DNA from: Apricaphanius iberus
Taxonomy: Eukaryota; Chordata; Actinopteri; Cyprinodontiformes; Aphaniidae
Reading direction: 5' to 3'
DNA: 64,000 bases
NCBI GenBank assembly: GCA_028564705.1
Contig: JAPXFQ010000931.1
Span: 248,001 to 312,000, forward strand
The notes below the pieces were generated by a model. The model saw only the letters and a list, made by a program, of their open reading frames with translations. It was not told the origin of the DNA and made no database searches. Shown here piece by piece: positions 34,041 through 45,764 of the stretch; position 1 is the first letter of the stretch, and each line of letters starts with the position of its first letter. Made by a program: the position numbers and the translations under genes.

Positions 34041-36854
34041 GTCGGCTAATGAGAGATCACATGTATCAACTATGACAGTTCAAAAACAAATGACCCCACT
34101 TTTTTTAATCAGCTTTGTTTTTTTGTTTGTTTCTGACATCAGAACAGAGTGACTTGATCTGCTGTACATCCAAAATACAAAGGATTACAGTTATATTGAT
34201 AAATAAAACTCCTAAAGTTCCTAATTTTTTTTTCTTTTTGGCAAAGTGCTGTATAACTCCAGAAATCTAGACAAAAAAAAAACATATTTAACAATCTGTG
34301 AAAAATAAAAATGCCACAAGATATTTTTAACACTTAAAAGGAGAAAAAAAAGTTTGCTACATTGTCATTCGGTCTGGTTTGTTGAGTTGTAGAAAAAACT
34401 TGTACTCAGGCTGTGCAGCGAGAGCTGGAGCCTCTTCAGAGTGATGCATAGTTTGTTTCTGATGTCTGTCTGTGTGTTTTTACCCATTATGTCCAGTCAG
34501 AACATAAAAAAAAGAAATAGTTCAAGTTCTTCATTGATGCATTGTCATTACAACATTTCAACCTGGAAGGCACGTGATCCACAAATTTCAAGGCATTGAA
34601 CAAAAATTCTAGAAATCCCTGTTAGTTTGGAAACAAAAGATGAGCTGAGAGCAAATATAAAAAACAACTATAAAACATTTCAGGCTTCTGCCAGCAGGTG
34701 GAGCCTTTAACGTCGACTCCAATCCCTTCTTTCCTTAAACTTTGTCTTCTTCAAAAATACCGCAGTAACACCGAAAGTGAATGCAAGGGTTGAAGAGTAA
34801 AGAGTTAGACAGCAGAGATCTAAAACACAAGCGTACATAGGCTAAAGGCAAAAATCCACCGTTGTAATATTTACAGCAAACCATAGAGACAGTCAACAAA
34901 CTTTGCTACAATCCTATTAAAAAACAACCAGAGATCCTTCACCACACCGCAAAAAGTTTTCTGTGAGTTTGTTCAGATGAAAATCTGTATGAAAAAAGAA
35001 AACATTTACTCTGTCTGAACTGTATTTTAACAAATTTAAACAATTATTTAAAGTATATTTATTATTTTTTTTAAAAAGTTAAATGTATGTTCGACTTAGT
35101 TTAAAGAACAAAATAAGCAACTTTAACCTGTATTTTTTTTGGCAGTAAAAGCCTTCCATATATTTAGTCTGTATAGTAAATCTTTCTTTCTGCAGTGCAG
35201 GAACTGGATCTGGTTTTAGCTTTCCTCACAGTGACACATTAAACATAAAACTGTCTGCGATTTCAGCCGAAAGCCTTTAACAAACATTTCAATAATGCAA
35301 AACAAAGAAAAAAAAAGAACAGATTACAGATTGCCTCTACTTTCTTTTGGTTTACAAATCAGCTGAACAAAATGTAACTATTGTAGCATAGAAATTAGAA
35401 CAAACATTAAGTACATTTCTAAACAAAGTCTGGTAACCTTAAAAAAAGAAAAAAAAAATCAAAATATTAACATCTCTGAAAAAGACAGTTTGTCCGTGTC
35501 TTGATAGTTTCCCAAAAGTGGGCGATGGTTTGTTTTCACAAACCCGGGACTGTAAGAAGCTTTAGAGACACTATAACCTAACAGGTAATTATTTCTCACA
35601 CACATTTCAGAGGCGAGAAAAAGTCTGAGCGCGTTGAAAAAAAAATCATCCGTCAAGTAAATCTGCATTTTCCTAAAGTGTAAAAGGTGATTGGTTGTGA
35701 CCCTGAGAAGTGGACTGCAGATTTATTTCAGAAAAAAAAGAAGTCCTTTTCTATTATCTTCTCCTTTTTTTCTTCCAACATCATCATGATACTAACACGA
35801 CATTTACAACCATGCAACAGACAGCACTCAATACCAAACATACCAAAGCAAGAATCGATCAATGCATACAACTTCATACTGATATGTAATTGGTTTTTTT
35901 CCCTAATTTGGAAGTATATTTTTTTACATACATGTTTTTTTTTTTACATTTCTGTTCATCCCCAAGCTACAATTAAAACAAGGCATTAAGTGATATTTAA
36001 CCCAGTTATTTTAACTACTTTAATTCATTTTCTTCCAAAAAAAAAAAAAAGATACGGCGAAAAGTACTGAACTGAACTCAGAAGCAGGTTCGGCTGGCAC
36101 AGCAGGAAGCCCTGAACTGTGCGACAATAGTGGTGCTAATGATTTCAAAAGGCAGTTAATTTAAAGAGACGACCCCCCATAAAAAGGCTCCTAACTGCAA
36201 CTAGAGTGTCGCCAGAACAAGGAAATGAGAACGCAAAGAAAACCTGAGATCAAGTAAGTAAAGAATGGTGATAATCTCTACGGGGAAAAAAGGAAGGAGT
36301 CCGGGGGGGGAGTTTGAAGCAAATTTTGTTTAAACTCTCTGTTCTGTTTCTCAGTTTTCAGTTACACCAGTTTCACATTTAACATCACGGTCTTTGGATT
36401 TACTTTAGGCTTGTCTAATGGGGAGTAAACAGTAAAGATCATTTTGAACTTAATGAGATATCTGTAATTTCCTCTTTTATAAAATTCTGCAAACAAGACA
36501 GACAACTGGACATGCACTGAGAAACTGGTAAGAAACTCAAAATCTATTTTTTTCCTAGACGGTGGGTGCAGTACACCCAATTGGCACCAGGTGGGGCTGA
36601 TAGCAAACACTCTACAGAGACTCAAAGAAGATGCCAGGAAGGCTTAAGTTAAGCAAAGCTTCTCCGCTATAAGGTTGATAACCTCCGCGAGTTTACTCGC
36701 TGGATTTGGTAATTATGTAAATCTCTTCATTTACATTGTCTAAGCTAAGGAATACGCACAGAGAAGCGCAGTTTTAGCTAACAATGCTAACTGTTACCAC
36801 AAAATGTTAACGACGGTTATAAATGCAAACGACCTATTTGTTACAATCTAACAG

Positions 36855-38191
36855 TGCGTTCCATTTGTCCTCGGAACTAGTTTTCCGAGATAAGTTAGCC
36901 GGAAATGACGCGGTGAGCGCGTTTTTCCCGAGCTGCGAGCTCGTTAGTTTCAACCCTGTAAACCCAGATTTTGTTTTTAGTCAATCTTTTGAGTGATCAT
37001 TACTTATACTGTTATGTTTTATAAAAACTGGCTATCATTACTAAACAACATTAGTTGATTGTACTACTTAGCTGAAAGATTAGTTGCACTAATCGTGTTT
37101 AGTAGAGATGACTTGGCATGTTTAGTTTTATAACAAAGGGGACGGGCCTAATTCAAAAACGTTCCTGTCACATCACAATCCACCAATCAGGACAGGGGGA
37201 AAGGCCCCAGCAATCAATGACCACACCCCCATTCAACTTTGAGCATCCCAGCAACACAACCAACCCAACACCTTGACAAAAGAGCATAATCACAACAAAT
37301 GAACTATCTGGCTTTATGGAGAAACCACAAAAAAAAAAAAAATTAAATAAAACAAAAATGCTGTTGTTCTTTAGCCTGAAGTAGCCATACTTCTAATCAG
37401 AATGTGAGTCTGATACTGCTCCATTGGGCTGTGATTATGGGGCATGTTTTAACCGAACCAGGGGGAAAAAAATGTCTCTGCACTCCACTGGATAGACCTA
37501 TAAAGATCTTATTGTCAATGTGTAGATTTTGACAAAAATATATATATAGAGTATGGTTACACTATATGTAATAAATCTATTAAACTTCAGAAATACATAA
37601 TGATAACCATGAGTAATGGCTAAGGCAATTACTCTTTAACATTAGTTTCAGAACCTTGAGTTCTGTAGTAACTGATTATCTTGGACACAAGACTTTATGT
37701 AAGCAAAGCTTGATTGATTTGGTTTTTGTAAAAACTACACATCCCAGTGCAATAACTTCCATAAGCAGCTTTAGTAATGATAACTGGATCCAGTACTACC
37801 AGTAAGTAGTTGTCTTTATTTTCTTCTCATTTATATGTTCCGTTTTCATGTTCCTATTTCATTGTCATGTAAGTAGCACCGAGTAATTGTTTTTCTGTTG
37901 TCGATAATTACGTTGTTGCAAATATGAAAACTTGCAAACGTTGCTGCAGTATTTAAATGGGAAAAAAAACAAACACAATCTGTCGTACAACTGGTTTGAA
38001 GAAAAATACAAACACTCAGGAATATAATCTTACTGTCTGCATTTCCCGGCAATCCCCCTGGTGGGACTGTATGTGCAGAGAATTTGTTGGTGGCGTCCAT
38101 TTTTTCAGAATTCGTCAGATGGAACCCAAAACGAGACCATTTCCTAATTTCCGGGTCGGAAATTCAAAGTTCGGAGGACAAATGGAACGCA
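36855..38191. mobile_element. Element with inverted ends TGCGTTCCATTTGTCCTC
   Basis: The left end TGCGTTCCATTTGTCCTC and the right end GAGGACAAATGGAACGCA are exact inverse copies for 18 bp, and four more bases match after one mismatch. The block between is 1.3 kb, non-coding. Target duplications were not resolved, so this may be one element or two opposed fragments. Confidence 0.6.
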
Positions 38192-38254
38192 GTATTATTT
38201 ACAGGGAATGCTCTCTCACACATAAAATGTGACTTCACTTCTGCTCGTTGGTGT

Positions 38255-38400
38255 AGGTTTTCAGTCACCCAGGATATGAGGACCCTGAGCGTTTTAAACG
38301 GAAGCAGCTGGACTTCTCTTGTTATCTAGAAGACGTTTCACCTCCCATCCGAGAGGCTTATTCGGTTCTGAAACTTGGCTCATCGGAATAATCACACCGA
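38255..38400 (-). repeat. Interspersed repeat with GAGGTGAAACGTCTTC core (minus)
   Basis: Read on the minus strand it contains AAGCCTCTCGGATGGGAGG, then TGAAACGTCTTC. The same phrase in plus orientation is at 59845-59880. A link to Penelope-type retroelement tails is suspected from general familiarity only. Confidence 0.55.
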
Positions 38401-39465
38401 TTAGGCAAAAGTTAGAGAGGGGAAACCTGAGGAAGTGTAGTCCATTTAAAACTCTAAACATCACCTCTGCTCCCAATATTAATTACAACTAATTATTTTT
38501 TAAAGAGAAAATGGTATTGGCAGGTCAACGTTTTATAAAAAACCAAGAAATCTGCCACAAAATTCTGATTAATGCATCTTTCTATGCATACAAATAAATC
38601 AATAAGGAGTAAATGTCTAAAGACTGAGTAATTTAGTCTTGCAATTTTCAAATATGAGCTCAAAAGTTTTTTTCTCTGGATATGAAATGCATCCTGCCTC
38701 CTTGTAAAAGAACAGGTAAAGTTGGGGAAAACATGCTGCTGTTTGTAATGGCGTTAGATGAAATGAGTGGAAATGTTAAGGATTTGTTTTTTCATTCTGT
38801 ACCCAAAACTGCTTGAAGTCTCATGCTAACGGTTACTGCACTGGTTAAACTGAAGGACAGTGTTTCTGAACTGTACATATTCAAGTGATTTAGGATCCAA
38901 GTCTCCTGCTGCCTTGACAAAGTTGGCTAATCGGTTTGCAGGCAACCAACCGTCACCCTGTGAGTCCCTGAAATAACACCACTGGAACATCCTGCCACGC
39001 TGTGAACCTGCCTCTGATTAAAGTGACCTACAGCATTGTTTCTACAAATTAAGTCGCCCGTGAGGGAAAAAAAATAAAAATAAATCAAAGAGTGAGAAGG
39101 AAAAGGGAAAAATTTTAGCCCCTTTTTTTCTCTCTGATTGGATATAAAGTAGCACGGTAAAAGTGGGGTGGTCTTTTTCTGCATCCCTTCTTCTTAGCAG
39201 AAAGAATAAATAAAGAGAGGGATTAAAATGAAAGGAGGGGAAATTGTTTAAAACAAAAAAATAGCCAGCTACGATCCCCATTTCACCATCCAGAAAGATT
39301 TCCAAGTGGATCAGTGGAGCCACCCAGGACCGATGAAGTAACTGGCTACTTGCTGGTGCTTGTTTCTGAACCATAACGGAGGGGGAGGAAAAAAAAAGAG
39401 TCTGTGATTGGCCGGTGTCTAATTAATGATGGGGATGTGGGAGGGGGCGTGAGGACCCGCCCCCA

Positions 39466-42400
39466 TCAGAAGTTGAGGTGCCTCTGGGTGGGCTGGTGCA
39501 GGTGGAGGTGGAGGGTGCCGGGCTTTGCAGGGCGCAGCAGGTTGAGGCGCCGCAGGGCCTTGCGGGAAAGCAGCTGGGTGCGCTGGGCGACGTTACCCGG
39601 CCGCTGCTGCAGGAGTCCCGGGTGGGCGGAGAGCGCCGCAGCGTAGCAGGTGGAGTGCAGGCTGGAGCGCCGCTGCACCACCTCCGGCCTGCAGGGGGCA
39701 GAAATGACGATAAGAAAGAAACTTGTAACTGAAATACCATAATGACACGATCGTGTGTTATCTTTCTAAACATTATAATATAAAATCCTTACACACGCAA
39801 AATCTAATTTCTTTTAGTTTCATCCAAATAAACACGCCGGTTGTGAGAGGTTTCTGACAAATACAGCAGCAGCGTCACACTGTGGGTTTACATTAGCTTC
39901 TCCTAACTGCTCTAAGATTATATAATGAGTAGGAAAGATGAAAACAAATGTATTTCCTTTATATTTGGTGATGATTGTGTTTATATTTGTGGTCTCCTAC
40001 TTTGATCAGGTGTCAGGTTAACCAGATATTTTCTATGTTTGTTTTTTATCGTGCTGACAGAAAAATCCGAAGGCCGTCGGCCATTTTGACAGATTAGTAT
40101 TTACACCTCTGACCACTTGATGGTGAGAGTACAGCCGAGTACAGCCAGTGTTGCCACAGGTACATTGAAATAGTAATCTGATTACTGACTAATGATCACT
40201 CCTTCCAAAAGTAACTTACTTACTGATGACTTTATTTTAAAAGTAACTAAGTTAAATTACAGATCAATTACTTTCAGCAGCAGCCAATTACACTCTCCAC
40301 TGCCTCAATATAAAAACAATAATCGGTTTTGCCAATACTCATTTTATTAGAAGTGCATTTTAACAGTAAAGCCTAGTTTATGCTTCTGCGTTTTGACGGA
40401 GACGGATTGACGCAGCGCCATTATCCGTAAACGCAAAAGCTCCTTGTCACCTACTCAAGAACGCACGGAGTAGAGGCCCAATTTCTAACGATCCGTCAAC
40501 GGAGACCGTATGCATCTGATTGGTCAGTTTCAGCAACAACTAGAGATCGCTTCACCAGAACGGGGCTCTACAGTCGCTGTAATCAGTAATTAATGCAGCG
40601 TTTTGCCACTATATGCTTTATATTTGAAAGGATAATTTATCTAATCTGTTCTGTTGGCGATTCTGAACACAAGGAGGTGTAAGAAAACAGCAAAAAAGGC
40701 TGATGTGTTTTGTTTCCACGCGCTTCTAGAGGATTCAGTGAGCTGCCCCTTTAGTAAAAAGCTTTACAGCTTTATCAAAACGTACTTTCTATCGTTCATT
40801 GCTCCTTGCTCCACTACCTGATTACGCGCAAAGGTGTGCGGATTTCATTTCCACGCGGAGCGGGAGGAAGTTGTGAGACTGTGTTGCAGATGAAATATTA
40901 CTTAACATGAATAACAAATAACTAATATAGACGAATAAGAATCATAGAAAGAGTTAATGATACCTATGATGAGGTCCATCAAGCGTGGATCTCGCCTTCC
41001 CCTTTCCACCTGCAGCTGTTTGGTTTGCAGATGTATTATTCCCAGACAGGAAGTCCCTGTCCCGGTCGAGCGTGAGTCGTGAGGGGCTGTGGTGGGCGTA
41101 GACGGACATGCTGGGGTGTTCGATCAGCAGGTTCTCCAGCGGGCTGGTCTCCAGCAGCACCGGCTCGCTGCCGTGGCCGGTGAAGCACGGAGGCGGGGTG
41201 ATGAACCAGCTCTCCTCCAGAGAGCAGGCGTCCAGGCGCATGAATCCGTCCTCCTCCTCGTCCGCGTCTTCGTCGTCCTCCGCGCCGCCGTCCAGGTCCG
41301 TGTCGGCTGTGGAGTTGAGGGAGGTGCAGGAGGGGTAGCGGATAGCCGGGCTGGCCATCGGAGAAGGGATCATCACCAGGTCCTCGTCCTCCCCGTCATC
41401 TTCATGAGGGCTGACGGGGGCGCTAGAGAGGCCGTCACCACGCTGACCGGAGCAAGCTTCAGCTGCACAGAAGAGAAGATGTAATAGATTCAGTAAAATC
41501 AAGGGAAAAAACATTCCTCACTTCTGCTGCTGTTTTATTTAACCCGGATAAAAACTTTTTCTACTTTATTATTCATAATAACTAAATGTGGTTTTATAAT
41601 AGAGATATGCAACACAGTGTCAGAGCAATTGTGGATTAAAGAAATGTAAAAATTCACATCATTTCAAGAAAAACTTGGACGTTTCCAATGTACGAATGTA
41701 TTTTACTCATGGGGAAAAAGGCAGAAAAACTTAAATACACGCTTGAGGAAATAGTAGAGACGTGTACTCGGCAAGATAGTGGTGTCTCGGACCAGGACCA
41801 GTCTGAATCAGAGAGTGAGATTTCTGATGAGATGGATTTTGTGGCTAATCACATGTTTCCGGATGTGTTGGATGCCTCGCTGGGTAGGTAAGAGTGTTTT
41901 TATTTTGCATTTGACTGCATTTTAGATTAAATTTAGATTTAAACAAAATTATATTTAGAGAAAAAAATATTTCATAAATTGGATAACAAATCTAGATATT
42001 CAGAACATTTAAATAAAAATATAAATATAAAATAAATGTAGCATAAATATAAAATATTAATAAAAAATAAATTATATAAGTGTTAGACTGGTAGACACTA
42101 CAGCATATGGGTTGAAGCATTCAAAAGTTATTTTACTTTTCCCATACGTTTGCAAATGTGTCCGATTTGGATAGGTTTGGATAAATCATAGGTCCCTCCA
42201 TTAAGCGCCAGGACATACCCACAGAAAAACTGATGTAAAACATTTATTTTTACAGATATAGTTTTCAAATTTGGAATTTGAGTAGTCAACAAGTTATTCT
42301 GTTGCCACGTAATGTGTTTCAGTCCCCAACTACCCATTGTAAGTATCTGTACTTATATTTTCACACAAAAATTAAGGCGAGGACCCCAAAACAAAATTTT

Positions 42401-45400
42401 TTTTTGTAAGTTATTAAATGCATGACATTTTACCAGTCATACTTACAGTGATTCTGACATGTATTTATACTGCAGAGGGCTCAAAAACAGCAATAATTCT
42501 AATTTGGAGATTTCATATTATATACGATTAACCCTGGAATCATAAGGGGTTTTAATCTACAACGGCCCCAATGCTCCGTCCTACCTTTTACCTATCTAGC
42601 ATGTTCTAAATCACATATGCCAAACTCAAGACCCTCTAAACTCTTGAGGACAAATAGAACCTGGTTTTCTTAACCTGGACTTTATTCACAGCATGCATTA
42701 TGTACACCTACAAACGCAGACAAGTTTGGAACCACTCGTAGTCCTTCGGGAGAAGTTTATATCCAGTCGGGATCGTCGTATATCTAAATAATGGGAGTCA
42801 ATCAGGGCAGGAGATTTGCTGCCTGTAATAAGAAATTATCTGCCATAACACTTAATTTAGCCAATGTTTTGTTCTTGGCCACTAGAACTATTCCCACTTC
42901 AGAGTTCGGGACGTCTTGGAAATGCTTCTTTGTTGGGTGCAGAGGTGTTTTGCCAGCTTTTAATCCAACTACACTAACACGCGATCTCAATGACGTAACT
43001 GCCGTCACCCATGATAGCTGTAGTCTGAGCGGGGCTTTCCCTCTATAGCCGCAGTCGGTTAGACAGAACTTGCTACTGCAAACATAAACATGGTTTTGCG
43101 TTTGTGTGTTTCCAAATTGCACAAACAAAATGACCAAGTGGGCTAAGATCGTCGTATAGCACAGAGGAAAAGTCCTGCTGAGACTTCATCTGCAAAGGGG
43201 CACTGCAGTAACGTCACTGAAGTGGCAGCTTGTTGGAAGTTGTATTAAAAGCTTGTAGATGCCACCAGAAGAAGTAAAAGAAGCACTTCCGAGACGCCCC
43301 TAACTCCGAGGGGAATGGTACACTGCAAAAACTGTACGTCTAACCAAGTCAAACAATCTTGTTTCCAGCCAAAAAGTCTTTTTCTGATGTTTTTTGTTGA
43401 GACCTATATACTAAGCAAGAGCAGGTGTTAGATTATTAACCTTATTTTGAGAATTCTTACCAAGTACAATTATTGTGCTGCACTGGCAGATTATTTCACA
43501 AGTTTTAGACTAATCTAGTATCTGTCGATGCAGTAAGACGATTGCACTCAAAATAAGACATATATTCTCTAAGTATGATTAATAATTTATGCTCTCGCTT
43601 AGTATAGTCTCAAAACAAAATTTTTAAAAAATCTGTCTGGAAACAAGATTGTTGGACATGGTTATATAGACAGGTTTTGCAGTGTAGCAGCTATGAATAA
43701 CAAAATATGGGTTAAATGAAGTGGTTTTGTGGCAGATAATGCCTTATTTAGAGGCGGCACTATGCGTGGCGTCAGGACTCCCAGTATATTGATATAAGAT
43801 GATCTTGCCTGGATATAAACTTCTACCGAAGGACTCCCAATTGGCTCCAAACTGGTTGAATAAACACCTAACTCCCCCTTTAAGTTCTATTTATGTGCAT
43901 CTAAATACTATTCTATCAGTCAAACTCAGTGTTATCTACTTCTCAGAAGTCTGTCGATTGCAGAGATGGATATTTTACCTGTTTGTTAAAGGTTGTCTAT
44001 ATACTTTCTGCCTCCGCCGGCTCTTTAATAAGACATTCATGATCTTAGCATGGTCCAAAATGGAAATAAGTTTGACGCCCCCGTTCTAAATGATTTAACA
44101 ATGAAACTACACTGTCTTCCAGCAAGTGGCGCTATCATGCCATCCGTACAGAAGCTCATTCTCCGACAAAAGTAAACAATCATTTTGAGAGTCACAGTCT
44201 CTGTGACTCAAACCGCAACATGCACACATTTATGTCTGAGAACAGACACAAATAAGACCTGCTGAACCCGTCTCAGAGTGCGACGGCAGGCTTCATCTCC
44301 TCCTGATCCACGCTTCCTCCACAAGCTGCAGCCAAAATAACACGCCCGAGCATTCTTGTGCCCTCAATTCACCCGCAGACGCACCAACACACCCTGCACG
44401 GTCGCATGTTTAACGGCGCCAAAAGTGGAAACTTAGCAAAAGCCTCGGATGAAGCGGGATCAGCGTTGTTTTCGCTCTGCCTTTAGCTTTTAATGATCGA
44501 CCCGTGAATCAGGAAGTTGTGAGGTGGAAACATGATCTAATGCAAGCAGACTGGATGTCAAAAATAACTTTGTCGACGAAGCAGACGTCCCAGTTTGAGT
44601 CTGGTTCTGTTTATGGAGAGGTTATTTTCACCGGCTCTCAAATAAAGATTGTAAATAACAAGATGTTTGTGAGCTTAACTACCAAACAAAAAGGAAAAAG
44701 CTCAACTTTGAGAATTCAAAGTGGCATCCTCGTTTACCCACAACAGAACAGAGAAGCTGCTTAGTGCTGACTCGGAGTCTGAGATCCGATGCAAAGACAT
44801 CATCTTCTCAGGAATAACAGCTCAACCTTCTCCTTCTGAATCCATCTACTCCTGAAGAGGCTTCCAATAAAAGCTTCAGACGAGAGGTCTCTGCTTTGGC
44901 TTTGGGCTCAGCCTGCAGAACAGATGACCTTGATGAGGGCAAAAAACTTCATTTAAACACACAGTCAAAAATTCAGTGTTTTTGCAGGAGTTTTAAACTG
45001 CTGACATGAATGGAAGGGAAGGCTTTACGATGAATTTCAAACCAATGTACTGCATTTAAAATGATTACTTTGATGCTTAAATAATAATAAGGTATTTTTA
45101 ACCACCTTTGCTGCATATGGTAGCATGTTTAAGTATTCTCTCGTTAAAAACACAAACTTAACAGAACTTTACTGGTGATGAATCAATACGAACAAGTGCG
45201 TAGTTGTGAAGGGAAACGAAAATGACAAATACTTTTCTCTGTTACCCACGAATGCGAATCCAAAAGCTCAGTCAGATTGTACGTAGATTATTTTTCACCA
45301 CAGATTCTCATGCATTCAGGTGTGGACTTTCTAACACGTGAACATGCTTTGACGTAACTTATCTATTGCAGCTCTGGCTGAGTGTCCTGCGAGAAGGATC

Positions 45401-45723
45401 TAGTTTTTATGCATCCCCTTCATCCCCACAGCATGATGCTGCCACTACAATGAGCGTTTGGGCCTCAGAAGGTGTGCGGCTGTAGTTCTAGGTGCGTCTA
45501 CTAATTAGGTGGTTTCTGAAGGCAAATCGTGACACTGGAATTTCTTAGGGGTGTCTTATTAAAGGTGCATGCCACACTTTCCAGATTTTATTTGCTTTCC
45601 CTTCCTCTTTACACGAATTTACTATTTTGTGACAGTAGATCTTATTAGCTTTGAGTGATATGTATACAGGAAATAACTAATGTTTTTTATATATATATAT
45701 TATCTATATATTATTTATACATA

Positions 45724-45764
<41 letters not shown>

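Larger units (their letters stand above)
34041..39465 (-). other. 3' flank or long 3' UTR of tp53inp1
   Basis: No exon-like open frame is found in 5.4 kb. It is AT-rich with homopolymers, a C/G run at 36303-36310, a transposon-like block at 36855-38191 and a repeat at 38255-38400. How much is transcribed as 3' UTR cannot be told from sequence alone. Confidence 0.35.
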
